A stretch of DNA of 64,000 bases from positions 124,001 to 188,000 of the forward strand of contig CAWGAJ010000002.1 of the NCBI GenBank assembly GCA_963820545.1. Reading direction: 5' to 3'. The notes beneath the pieces are model-generated. The model was not told where the DNA came from. It saw only the letters and a program-made list of their open reading frames with translations, and did not search any database. The translations under genes were made by a program, and so were the position numbers. Shown in pieces: positions 53,094 to 61,876 of the stretch. Numbering within the stretch: position 1 is the stretch's first letter; each line of letters begins with the position of its first letter. Origin of the DNA: CAWGAJ01 sp963820545. GTDB taxonomy: Bacteria; Planctomycetota; Planctomycetia; Pirellulales; Thermoguttaceae.

Positions 53094-55191
53094 ATGGCCA
53101 AGTATCAAGTCGAGGACATACGCAACATCGTCTTTTGCGGGCACGGCTCATCGGGCAAGACCACGCTGGTCGACAAGATGCTCATCGCAACGGGCATGGT
53201 CGCCCACGACGCCAGCGTGGACAACGGCACTAGCATCTGCGACTTCGACGAGGAAGAAAAACATCACAAATACTCCATCGAGGCCAGCGTGGTGCATTTC
53301 GAGCACGCCGGCAAGCGCTTCAACGTGATCGACACTCCCGGCTATCCCGACTTTATCGGCCAGACCATCGGCGCCATGCGGGGCGTGGATACCGCCGCGA
53401 TCGTGATCAATGCCCAGGCGGGAATTGAAGTCAACACCCGGCGCGTGTTCGCCGAAGCCAAGAAGGCCGGACTGGGGCGGATGATCGTGATCAACAAAAT
53501 GGACTCCGATAACATTGTTTTTCCGGACCTGCTGGAAAGCATTCAAGAGCTGTTCGGCAAGGCGTGCGTATTGTTCAATGTTCCGCTTGGGCAAGGACAC
53601 GAATTCCGCGGAGTGGCCGGCACGCTCAAGGCGCCGGCCGAGGTTGCCGGCGCGCTGATCGATCCCGGCGAGATCAGCGAGTCGCTCTTGGAATCGATCA
53701 TCGAAGTGGACGAGCAAGTGCTGGAGCGTTATTTCGAAGGCCAGCCCCCCACCGACGAAGAACTCGCCCGGCTGATCCCGCAAGCGGTGGCCGAAGGAAC
53801 GCTGATTCCCATGATATGCGTGTCGGGCAAGTCGGGGGCGGGCATGGCGGAACTGCTCGACGCCTTGTCCCTTTGCGCCCTGCCGCCCGCGCTGGTCAAA
53901 CGCACGGCCAAGAATGCGGCCGGCGAAGAGGTGGAAATCAAGCCCGATCCGTCCGGTCCCTTGGTGGCGCAGGTTTTCAAAACCCGCATCGATCCCTTTG
54001 TGCAAAAGTTGAATTTCATCCGCGTATACTCCGGCACGCTGAAAAAAGATTCCAACGTGCCGGTCGTGGGCGTGCGCAAGGCTGTGAAAATCGGTGCCTT
54101 GATGGAAATGCAGGCCGAGGAAACCACTCCGGTCGACGACGCCGGGCCCGGCTGTATCGTGGCCGTGGCCAAAGTCGAGGAACTGCACACCGGCAGTTGC
54201 CTGGGCGAACTTGCCCTGCCGCCGATACCCTTTCCCCTGCCCATGGTGGGCCTGGCCGTGAGCCCCAAAAGCCGCGGCGACGAAACCAAGCTCTCCGGCT
54301 CGCTGCAAAAAATCTGCGAGGAGGATTCCACCTTCCGCCGCGACCTCGATGCGCAAACCAAGGAGATGGTCGTCACCGGCATGAGCGAATTGCATTTGCA
54401 GATCATCCGCGAACGCCTCAAACGCCGCGACAAGGTGGAAATCGAAACCCGCGAACCCAAAATTCCCTACCGCGAGACCATCCAGGCCAACGCCGATGGG
54501 ATGTACCGGCACAGAAAGCAGACCGGCGGGCGCGGCCAATTCGGCGAAGTGCACATCCGCATGTTCCCCTTCCCCACGGGCGTTAAGGTCGAGGATTTCG
54601 CCGTCAAGGATCGTTTTCCGCAAATGAAGGATTTCCACTACGACGAAGATAACCACTTTTTGTGGATCGATTCCATCGTCAGCGCTTCGATTCCCGGCAA
54701 CTTCATGCCCGCCGTGGAAAAAGGTTTTAAAGACCGCATCGAACGCGGCGTGATCGCCGGCTACAAAGTGCAGAACGTGTGCGTGGAGGTGCACTTCGGC
54801 AAGCACCACCCGGTCGATAGCTCGGAACAGGCGTTTAAGACTGCCGCCTCAATGGCCTTCCGCAACGTGTTCCAGCAGGCCAAGCCGGCCCTGTTGGAGC
54901 CCATCGTGCGTATAGAAGTGACCATACCCACGGCCAACGTGGGCGACATCAACAGCGACATGTCCGGCCGGCGCGGGCGCGTGCTCTCCATGGACTCGGC
55001 TGGCGGCGATCTGCAAACCGTCATTGCCGAGGTGCCCCTGGCCGAAGTGACCACCTACGCGCAGCCTCTCGAGCATCACCGGCGGACGCGGCAGCTACAC
55101 CCTGGAACTAAGCCACTACGACATCGTCCCCGGCAACGTGATGCAAGAGATTATCGCCAAGGCCCGAGTCAAGGAAGAGGAAGAAGAATAG
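53094..55191 (+). CDS. EF-G-like translational GTPase (C-terminus frameshifted)
   Basis: The order is G domain (G1 GHGSSGKTTL, G3 DTPGYPDFIGQ, G4 NKMD), EF-G domain II, III (SGSLQKICEEDSTFRRDLDA), IV (KQTGGRGQFGEVHIRMFPFP) and V. The original frame runs on to 55217, but near 55060 the family sequence moves to another frame: SLSSITGGRGSYTLELSHYD to the stop at 55189-55191, ending KEEEEE. The divergent effector region and length are those of the EF-G-like paralogue group (EF-G2 type) rather than canonical fusA. No rpsL/rpsG/tuf genes are nearby. The precise role of this paralogue is not known. Confidence 0.88.
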
Positions 55192-55233
55192 GGGCGAGGG
55201 GCAAGCGGCCGGTGTAAGCCGGCTGAGTAATTG

Positions 55234-55282
55234 GGGATTAGGGATTAGGGGAAAGATGAAGGTGGAAGGATGAGTGATGAAT
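55234..55282. repeat. Heptamer array, 7 units (GGGATTA)
   Basis: Units GGGATTA, GGGATTA, GGGGAAA, GATGAAG, GTGGAAG, GATGAGT and GATGAAT. The word drifts along the array while the 7-base phase is kept. Confidence 0.85.
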
Positions 55283-55401
55283 TAATCGACGAAACCGCTT
55301 GCGGTTTCGCAGGATTTGATTAAGGTATAGAACGTTTTGTTTAAGCAATAATAGTTTCGACTCGTTTTTTGCCTGAAATTGCACTCGCTCCAGGATGCTC
55401 A

Positions 55402-55668
55402 ATGTCTCTTTCTGATCCTTTACAGCCCCTGAAACCCAGCCCGCAAGAACTCAGGGCCGCGCTAAAGGCCTTCAGGAAGCGCTTGAAACTCACCCAACTC
55501 GACGACCAGTCGCGGATCGGCGTTGGTCCGATGACCAGCGGCCGCCCGTCGGGAATCGTGGCCATCACGCCGCCCGACCAGTTCCCGCAGGCCGTCTGGG
55601 ACGAACTTGCCCGGCAAGGCAAACTCAAGCGCGTAGGCCAGAGACTGTACGAACTGACTCAATTGTGA
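55402..55668 (+). CDS. Small conserved protein, unknown function
   Basis: The inner ATG at 55402 is preferred (MSLSDPLQPLKPSPQELRAA). The 88-residue protein is basic and helical at the start (ALKAFRKRLKLTQLDD), then has GPMTSGRPSGIVAITPPDQF and a winged-helix-like end (WDELARQGKLKRVGQRLYEL). I recall similar short proteins in planctomycetes but no function. It precedes hicA with about 100 bases between, and both starts have a similar leader sequence. Confidence 0.6.
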   Translation: MSLSDPLQPLKPSPQELRAALKAFRKRLKLTQLDDQSRIGVGPMTSGRPSGIVAITPPDQFPQAVWDELARQGKLKRVGQRLYELTQL

Positions 55669-55768
55669 ATATAGGGTCGGAATTATTCGTTTAAGCGATA
55701 AATCGTTCTGCCTCGTTTTTCACCTCCGCGAACGGTACATTCCCGTGCCGATGGCGGAGTAACGGGGC

Positions 55769-55969
55769 ATGAAAGTTCGTGAAATTCTCCGGCTATTGAA
55801 GGAAGACGGCTGGATTCATGTGCGCACCACCGGCAGTCATCATCATTTTCGTCAGCCCGCGAAACCGGGAACTGTAACTGTACCAGGCAATCCGAATCAT
55901 GACTTGCATCCCAAAACTTTAGGGAGTATTATTAAACAGAGTGGGTTAAGCAAGGGGAAAGAACAATGA
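55769..55969 (+). CDS. hicA: HicA-type mRNA interferase toxin
   Basis: The 66-residue protein has the double-stranded-RNA-binding-like HicA fold: VREILRLLKEDGWIHVRTTG, the catalytic histidine region GSHHHFRQ, KPGTVTVPGNPNHDLHPKTL and the terminal LGSIIKQSGL. HicA cleaves RNA when free. Its stop overlaps the hicB start by 4 bases (ATGA), giving coupled translation. Confidence 0.92.
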   Translation: MKVREILRLLKEDGWIHVRTTGSHHHFRQPAKPGTVTVPGNPNHDLHPKTLGSIIKQSGLSKGKEQ

Positions 55970-56178
55970 AATACACGGTCATTATCGAACCAGGTCCGAA
56001 CAACTATTCTGCTTACGTTCCCGATTTGCCCGGTTGTGTCAGCACGGGCGAAAGCTATGAAGAAGTCATGCGGAACATTCGCGAGGCCATCGAAGGCCAT
56101 CTGCAAGTGATGCGCGAATTTGGAGATCCGATTCCGCAGCCGGTCATCCAAGCCGCTTGCGTGGAAATTGCGGGATGA
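55966..56178 (+). CDS. hicB: HicB-type antitoxin
   Basis: The 70-residue partner has the typical degenerate RNase H-like domain: YTVIIEPGPNNYSAYVPDLP, GCVSTGESYEEVMRNIREAI and EGHLQVMREFGDPIP. A C-terminal DNA-binding domain is missing, as in short HicB forms, so autoregulation by HicB alone is doubtful. Confidence 0.92.
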   Translation: MKYTVIIEPGPNNYSAYVPDLPGCVSTGESYEEVMRNIREAIEGHLQVMREFGDPIPQPVIQAACVEIAG

Positions 56179-56231
56179 GCGAATTAGTAAGTAGTTTTCC
56201 CCACGGACGTAAAACATCAGTCCTACTCTTT

Positions 56232-56360
56232 CTATTTCACTGTTTCTTCTCGCTCTTTTGCCGGCACCAGGCGGAAAGCGTTGTTGAACTCAACCACCTT
56301 GAGATCCTTGCCCATGGGCAATTCGCGCATAGCGGATTCGATTTTCGTTCGGTCGCCCAC
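56232..56360 (-). pseudogene. Short ORF resembling the C-terminus of an M16-type peptidase
   Basis: On the minus strand GAAGGAGGAG (56373-56382) precedes a GTG at 56360 and a 42-residue frame (VGDRTKIESAMRELPMGKDL then KVVEFNNAFRLVPAKEREE). The beginning is like the last strand/helix of M16 zinc peptidases (V-V-G-D-x-x-K-I-E). It lies just downstream of the esterase gene. It is probably a leftover of a deleted gene, though the good ribosome binding site leaves open a real small protein. Confidence 0.35.
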
Positions 56361-56388
56361 AGTCCGCTACTGTCTCCTCCTTCATCTA

Positions 56389-57377
56389 TTACCGTGCTTT
56401 ACTGTGTGTGATTGTGGCGCCGAATTTTGCGTCATTGGTCTTGCCTTTCAGATAGTAGTCGAAGAAGGCGGTGACCATTTCGTCGATCTCCTGGCTGCCG
56501 AAACCGGGGCCGTGGCCGGCGCCTTCGATGATATGGAGTCGGACGCTCACGCCCGCTTTTTTTAGGGCCTCGAAGAGCAACTCGCTTTGATTAAGCGGGA
56601 CCAAAGGGTCTTGGTCGCCGTGAACAATCAAAAACGGAGCGGTGGTCGGTGTGATATACGTGATCGGATTGGCCCGGGCGGCTTTGTCTTTGTTTTCTTG
56701 AATCGGACCGCCGATCAGACGCGATTCGGGCGAGTCGGGCGGATCGTGCTTCATCGTGGCGTTGGGCAAAGCGCGGGCGTCCATTTGTAGCAGATCGCTG
56801 GGCCCATAGTAGTCGCAGACCGCCTGCACGCGGCTGGAAACGTCCAGGTTCTCGCCCTTATCGAACTCTTTTACATTGCTGCTAGTGCCCAAAAGCGCCA
56901 CCAGATGTCCGCCGGCCGAATCGCCCCAGCGCCGAAATGGTCAGGATCTAGATCGTATTGCTTTGCGTCGGCGCGCAGCCAGCGCACGGTCGCCTTGCAG
57001 TCCTCGATTTGGGCCGGAAAGATGGCCTCGCTGCTCAGCCGATAATTAATGCTTGCCACTGCATAGCCGCGCTCGATCATGCGCCGCGCCTGGCAATTGG
57101 CCTTATCGCCCGAGAGCCAAGCGCCGCCGTGCACCCAGATGATAAGCGGCAACGGACGCTGCGCCTTTTCCGGCAGATACAGGTCCAGCAACAGACTTTT
57201 TTCATTGACCTGGGCGTACACCAGACCGCGTAAAACTTTTACTCCCGCCGGTTCTTTCCCAGCAGGATTATTTGCTTGCACACCGGTCGGCGAAGGCTGC
57301 TGCGCTTGAACCGGCAAGGCCAACCAAACGCCGCAAAACATGGAAATAACAAAGAAAAGTGTGACTATAAGCTTCAT
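56389..57377 (-). CDS. Secreted alpha/beta-hydrolase esterase (BD-FAE-like, frameshifted)
   Basis: A signal peptide (to about residue 26) precedes LLLDLYLPEKAQRPLPLIIW with the oxyanion motif VHGGAW and ASINYRLSSEAIFPAQIEDC. The nucleophile elbow GDSAGGHLVALLG is in another frame: one base missing near 56928 separates HFGA from WGDSAGG. The rest carries the acidic residue (VHGDQDPLVP) and catalytic His (IEGAGHGPGFGS). Such enzymes cleave acetyl or feruloyl esters of plant polysaccharides, which fits the GH106/GH51/GH36 genes elsewhere in the window, but substrate is inferred. Confidence 0.87.
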
Positions 57378-57393
57378 ATCCGCCTCCGCATGC

Positions 57394-57421
57394 TAGGTAT
57401 AGGCTGTAGGTAGTGGAGAGT
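57394..57421. repeat. Heptamer array, 4 units (TAGGTAT/AGGTAGT)
   Basis: Units TAGGTAT, AGGCTGT, AGGTAGT and GGAGAGT, 17 bases upstream of the esterase start. Confidence 0.7.
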
Positions 57422-57445
57422 TGTTAGGCTGTCCCTTGTCCCCAA

Positions 57446-58803
57446 TTATCCTCCCATCTGCATGATCACTTCAATTGCCTCGTACGTAGCGGCAATGGCG
57501 AGTACGATGAATACAATAATATTTCCCTTGATGTTCATCACCAACGCCCGCACATACCGTGGCCATGGTTTTTCTCCCATAGCCGGGCGGAAAAGATAGA
57601 TGGGCACAAGTATCGCGAAAAATGTGGCTAGTAAATAGCCTTCGCCTTCCAGCAGCAGCGTTCCCGAATGAAAAAGCATTCCCCCGGCAAGAAGCACGTG
57701 TGTCGGTGCAAGAACTATTCCCCACGCGGCGCCACGGATCAGTGTTATAACAACGCCTATGCCCGGCACTACAACCGATGGCACGGTAATCATAAGTAGG
57801 GAGCCTGCAAAGAAATTTATGAGCAGCGTAGTAACTGCCGCCAATGCAATATTCTTGCTACCATACGCCAGACCGGCTACCCCAAGCACTCCCGATTCAC
57901 TCTCGATTTGTCCCCTTAATATTGTAAGCAAGAAATCTTGCAACAGGGCGCATCATATATCAGCAGCGTGCCGGCAAGGAACAATCCAAAAAATATCACG
58001 TGCATCAGACTAAACAGTCGCCAATGCCGGCCGATTTCGGCCAATGGCGGGCCAAGCCAGACGTTTGTAATCCGACGTGTTGCGAACAAGTAACACTGTA
58101 TAAGCAAGCCCGAACCACCCAGCAAAAACAGAAACATTCCCACCACATAATTGTAGTGTGCAACTCGATCCATACGTTGCCCGCCGGCTATCATTGTAAA
58201 TTCCTCGCGCGGAAACTGTTTTTTAATGTTCTCGATCTTTTTCAAATCTGCGAAGGAGATAATAAAACTGCTAATCAAGGCATTTCCATTGGGATCAATT
58301 GTCTCGCGAAGAGCCGGATCGTCGGCAGTGTAATATGCGTCCTGTCCGAGAGAAGCTGTTTTTTTAAGCAGCCCGACTACGCGCAGTTCCTGATCACCCG
58401 CCATTATCTGCTGGCGATCTCTGACAAGCGGATCGGCAAGCACTTCGTTTGTTCCCGGCCCGGGCAGCCTGCCCGAGGCCAGCATGTCTTCATTGAATCG
58501 TTGCCCAAAATCGGGAAAAAAGAGGATCTTTTCCTGGTGATTGCGTAAAAACGATCTTCCCAGGGAAGAATTTATGCCGCCCAAGCTATTGACCAACTTT
58601 TCAACATTCTCCTGCGCCGGCAAAAAATACACTGTGACTGGTGTGGAATTTTCCGCTTTTGCCTCGGGCTCTTCGGCAACAAAAAGAATTAATCGCTTGC
58701 CGTCCGGACCCATACTTTTTTGGCCCTCTTGATATGCAACGGCCATCAACGCTACACCGCCGACACCCGCCACCAACCAAATCAACGACCATATCCGACC
58801 CAT
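57446..58803 (-). CDS. Membrane protein with SpoIIM-like C-terminal domain (frameshifted)
   Basis: AAGGAGG is correctly placed before ATG 58803. One transmembrane helix (about 5-25), a soluble domain reminiscent of MacB-type periplasmic regions (about 35-215) and helices at about 225-245 and 270-290 end in LLIYDAP. A missing C in CCC near 57947 shifts the frame. It continues LLQDFLLTILRGQIESESG into a six-helix SpoIIM-like domain (VVVPGIGVVITLIRGAAWGI; LLLEGEGYLLATFFAI) to 57446. I treat both parts as one gene; two overlapping genes are the alternative. Function unknown, inner membrane. Confidence 0.72.
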
Positions 58804-58883
58804 AACAAGCCTCCTTATACATTTGCCTGCCCGCAATTATGCCAAATTCACTTTAAAACTCGAAGTGGACAGTCCACCGTCCG

Positions 58884-59945
58884 CTATTTACTTTTTTCCG
58901 CTTTGGCGAAGTCATAAACAAAAATTCCGTGGCCTACGCCGGCCTCGTCTTTGGACTGGGCCATCTGGAAGGCCATGAATCGGCCGTCGTCGCTAACGAC
59001 CGGATTAGATGACTTGTAACCTGGATAATCAGTGAAGAATGTCAACCGTTCCATTTGTCCGCTGCCGTCGAGTCGCAGTTTCCAAAGGTCAACATAGCCG
59101 GGGCCTTTGTGGTTTTGCCGATCGCACTCCACCATGGTGTATTGGCCGTCGGGAAAGATGCCTTCGGGCTCATCGTATTGGCCGGGGGCATTGGAGTAAT
59201 TGACCACCTTTTTGGTTTCCAGATTGATGCCGCAGACGTCGGTTCCCTGGTAGCCGTAGGCCGTGAAGGTGAGTTCTTGTTCTTCCGGCGGGCGGAAATT
59301 CTGCGGCTCCAAGGTGCATTTAAAGGGCAGATCGCTGGAGTTGATTATGAGCTTCTGATCCGCCAGTTTTGGTTTGCCATCTTCGTAAATGATGTCGGCC
59401 TCGTACATGCGCAACGCGCCTTTCGCCATCTCGTCCGGGTATTGATCGGCAACCTGCGCCCAGGCAATATGCATGCGTTTGCGGGAAACTGCGGGGCCTT
59501 CGCTGCACTTGGTCCCCAGCGGCACGGGCGGCCTGGTCAGGCTTTTATCGAGTACGTAGAGAAAACACTGCACGCGGCTGACGTGCGGATTTTTCGGATC
59601 AAACGCTTCCGGGCCGGAGAGCAAAATATCGCCGTTGGCCAGGTATAACGCCCGGGTGTAACCGAGGTGATAATAATGATGCGTCACCGCGCGGATGATC
59701 TTGGTGGCCACCTCGACCTCGTAAACATCACCGTAGGTCTTGCCCAGAAAGAGGATTTTTTTGCCATCGTGCGACCAGTCGGCCCGTTCGCCGAACCAGG
59801 TCAGGCGCGTGATATATGGTGGCAATTCGTCGGCCGGACACTTGCCGGCCTTGGCCGAATCGTCCGCCTCTGCCGCGTTAAGGGCGGCGGCGATAAAAAG
59901 AAAAACAAGCCAACTGGTTCCATGAAATAATTTAAGGATTGTCAT
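58884..59945 (-). CDS. Secreted WD40/TolB-like beta-propeller protein
   Basis: The start at 59945 overlaps the lipA stop (ATGA), with AAGGA 9 bases before. A signal peptide (TSWLVFLFIAAALNAAEA) precedes PD40-like blades: RADWSHDGKKILFLGKTYGD, SRKRMHIAWAQVADQYPDEM and NPVVSDDGRFMAFQMAQSKD. Such propellers usually bind partners or sugars. Translational coupling to lipA looks accidental, because lipoylation has no known need for it. Confidence 0.7.
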   Translation of the reverse strand: MTILKLFHGTSWLVFLFIAAALNAAEADDSAKAGKCPADELPPYITRLTWFGERADWSHDGKKILFLGKTYGDVYEVEVATKIIRAVTHHYYHLGYTRALYLANGDILLSGPEAFDPKNPHVSRVQCFLYVLDKSLTRPPVPLGTKCSEGPAVSRKRMHIAWAQVADQYPDEMAKGALRMYEADIIYEDGKPKLADQKLIINSSDLPFKCTLEPQNFRPPEEQELTFTAYGYQGTDVCGINLETKKVVNYSNAPGQYDEPEGIFPDGQYTMVECDRQNHKGPGYVDLWKLRLDGSGQMERLTFFTDYPGYKSSNPVVSDDGRFMAFQMAQSKDEAGVGHGIFVYDFAKAEKSK

Positions 59946-60859
59946 AAGCATGATTCCTTTGTATTTGTGTCTTGTGGATGTAACATTTTCCCGGCGTGGT
60001 AGCTGGAACGGACAAACGGTCCGCTGGCCACGTGGGTAAAGCCGAGCCATCGGGCAGCATTGCCGATTTGGTTGAACTCCTCGGGCGGCAGATATCGCGC
60101 TACCGGCATTTGGGCCGGCGAAGGCTGGAGATACTGGCCCAGCGTGAGCATCCGGCAGCCGGCATCCAAGAGATCGGCAAGCGTATCGAAAAGTTCCTCG
60201 ATGGTTTCGCCCAGTCCCAACATCAAACCGGTTTTTAATTGAATCCGGGGATTGCGTCGGCGGATGCGGCGGAACATTTCTAGGGTCCAGCGGTAATCGG
60301 CCCTGCGACCGCGGACCTGGGCAAACAGGCGCGGCACGGTTTCGGTATTGTGGTTGTAGACCTCCGGGGCGGCGTCGATCAGCAGGTCCAGCGCCGACGT
60401 GTTGCCGCCAAAGTCGGAGGGTAGCACTTCGATTGTGGCGGGCATCGCACGCCGGATTTCGGCAATAGTCTCGGCAAAATGTTTCGCGCCTCCGTCGGGC
60501 AAATCATCGCGCGTTACGCAAGTGACCACTACGTGCCTGAGCCCCAGCGTTTTCGCGGCCTGGGCCACGCGTCGCGGCTCGTCCATGTCGACCGGCCGAG
60601 GTTTTCCCTTCTTCACGCTGCAAAAACGACAACCCCGGGTGCAGACGTCGCCCAGGATCATGAACGTGGCCGTCATCTGTGCATAGCATTCCATCCTGTT
60701 TGGACAGCGTGCATGATCGCATACCGTTTGCAGTCCCAACTCGCCGATCAATTTTGCCGTGAAATGGTTGGCATTGCCCTTGGGTACGTTGCGCTTCAGC
60801 CAACGCGGCAGATGCCCGAGGGGCGAGGGGCGAGGGGCAAATGGATCGCAGTGAGACAT
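59942..60859 (-). CDS. lipA: Lipoyl synthase
   Basis: A radical-SAM enzyme inserting two sulfurs into protein-bound octanoate. It has both cluster motifs: auxiliary C-x4-C-x5-C (VCDHARCPNRMECY) and radical-SAM C-x3-C-x2-C (CTRGCRFCSV), plus NHNTETVPRLFAQVRG and the C-terminal RSSYHAG. The frame can extend to a TTG at 60910 that overlaps lipB; the ATG at 60859 is preferred. The first 15 codons contain a translated heptamer array (PFAPRPSPL), so the N-terminus is longer than needed. Confidence 0.92.
   Translation of the reverse strand: MSHCDPFAPRPSPLGHLPRWLKRNVPKGNANHFTAKLIGELGLQTVCDHARCPNRMECYAQMTATFMILGDVCTRGCRFCSVKKGKPRPVDMDEPRRVAQAAKTLGLRHVVVTCVTRDDLPDGGAKHFAETIAEIRRAMPATIEVLPSDFGGNTSALDLLIDAAPEVYNHNTETVPRLFAQVRGRRADYRWTLEMFRRIRRRNPRIQLKTGLMLGLGETIEELFDTLADLLDAGCRMLTLGQYLQPSPAQMPVARYLPPEEFNQIGNAARWLGFTHVASGPFVRSSYHAGKMLHPQDTNTKESCL
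60818..60838. repeat. Heptamer array, 3 units (GAGGGGC), inside the lipA N-terminus
   Basis: Three perfect GAGGGGC units. A related two-unit stretch (GGGGCGAGGGGCAAG) follows the EF-G-like stop at 55191. Confidence 0.9.
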
Positions 60860-60902
60860 ATCGTTTACCCTAGGCACTTGTGCCCGATGTTGTCTGGGCA
60901 AA

Positions 60903-61625
60903 TTATTCAATTATTTTTCTGTTTTCTCGCTTAAGCAGCGGATGGCCGGTGAACAGGTGGTATCGGTCGCAGCCAAAGGCCTCGCTTAGGCGGCGGACCA
61001 GGGCCGCGCGAACTGTAGTCATTCTAACCGGTCCGCAACGTTCGGCCACCATGCAACTCATGCGGGAGTCTTTCTCGAGATCGCAGTCTACCAGTCGAAA
61101 CAGGCCCATGGGCGGATTAACGTTCAAATATGCCCCATAATACGTGACCCAATTGCGCACCGCCACGCCCAGGGCGGCCAGTTGTCCGGTGCGGCCCCAA
61201 ATGCCATGCCGACCAGGCAAGACGCGGCCGTGGATGCCCAGGTCGTCGAGAGTTTCGATAATGCCCACCTGAAGCCGTTCTAAAAAATCGCCCACCGTAA
61301 AACCATGCCAATCCAGCGGCACTAGAGGATAAATCGCCAATTGGCCGGGACAGTGCAACAGGCAGCCGCCGCCGCGGTTGACATAGATCACTTCAAGTTG
61401 CCGGTTTTTAATGATGCGGCTATCTTTATTGATATCGCCCGACGAGCCGCCGCGCCCAACCGTAATAATATCGGGATGTTCGCACACCAAGAGCACAATT
61501 TGCCCGTCGTCGCGCCGGCCGACCTCGACCAGGAGCCGTTGTTGCAGCTCCAGGCAGCGAGCAAACTCCAGGCGATGGAGAAAAAACGCCTCCATGGCCG
61601 GGGCTGAAGGTCCTATATTGTTCAT
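60903..61625 (-). CDS. lipB: Lipoyl(octanoyl) transferase, divergent type
   Basis: A 240-residue LipB-fold protein. Visible are CEHPDIITVGRGG, VNRGGGCLLHCPGQLAIYPL (acyl-binding loop) and RTGQLAALGVAVRNWVTYYG. The likely catalytic Cys is in LFRLVDCDLEKDSRMS. In classical LipB the loop K-I-A-A-I/L-G carries the catalytic Lys; here it is Gln (GQLAALG). It would transfer octanoate to lipoyl domains before LipA acts, and lipA lies directly downstream. The Lys to Gln change makes the mechanism worth checking. No Shine-Dalgarno is seen at 61625; an inner ATG at 61595 is possible. Confidence 0.85.
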   Translation of the reverse strand: MNNIGPSAPAMEAFFLHRLEFARCLELQQRLLVEVGRRDDGQIVLLVCEHPDIITVGRGGSSGDINKDSRIIKNRQLEVIYVNRGGGCLLHCPGQLAIYPLVPLDWHGFTVGDFLERLQVGIIETLDDLGIHGRVLPGRHGIWGRTGQLAALGVAVRNWVTYYGAYLNVNPPMGLFRLVDCDLEKDSRMSCMVAERCGPVRMTTVRAALVRRLSEAFGCDRYHLFTGHPLLKRENRKIIE

Positions 61626-61687
61626 TTTACACTATACACATTAGAACTTGAGTTTATCCTTCAGACCGGGTAAAAGAGAGATTATAA

Positions 61688-61736
61688 ATAGTGGAGAGTG
61701 GATAGGGGAGTGTGGAGAGTGGTTAGGGATAGTGGT
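61688..61736. repeat. Heptamer array, 7 units (AGAGTGG)
   Basis: Units ATAGTGG, AGAGTGG, ATAGGGG, AGTGTGG, AGAGTGG, TTAGGGA and TAGTGGT, in the divergent lipB-smpB region. Confidence 0.92.
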
Positions 61737-61751
61737 TAGAATGAATATTGT

Positions 61752-61810
61752 AGAGCCGCGACGGGCACCAACGGGCACCATGCGAAGCATGGTCGATTGG
61801 TCGGTCGCGG
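61752..61810. repeat. Long REP-like palindrome, GCCGCGACGGGCACC family, copy 2
   Basis: Starts AGAGCCGCGACGGGCACC, inner hairpin ACCATGCGAAGCATGGT, ends GGTCGGTCGCGG, where the outer arm closes. Compared with copy 1 (2126-2183) the inner stem shows a compensating base change (GG/CC to TG/CA), so the hairpin itself seems to be kept. Confidence 0.9.
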
Positions 61811-61826
61811 AATGCCATTTTAATTT

Positions 61827-61854
61827 AAGCCCACGGGTTGCACCCCGTGGGCTT
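61827..61854. repeat. Palindromic hairpin, AAGCCCACGG family, copy 3
   Basis: Arms AAGCCCACGG/CCGTGGGCTT perfect; loop GTTGCACC. It lies 22 bases before the smpB start and could affect its translation. Confidence 0.92.
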
Positions 61855-61876
61855 GGGGATGTTCGGGGATTATCGA

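Noticed and set aside
53148..54809. 553-codon minus-strand ORF across the EF-G-like gene
   Set aside because: Antisense shadow; its composition (His/Gly/Ala-rich) reflects the reverse reading of EF-G codons.
55939..56178. Larger defence island around hicAB
   Set aside because: Neighbours are an EF-G paralogue, a small protein and an esterase; no restriction, abortive-infection or phage genes are seen.
61648..61876. Upstream open frame in front of smpB
   Set aside because: It translates heptamer units and two palindromes; only the part after the frame shift is SmpB.
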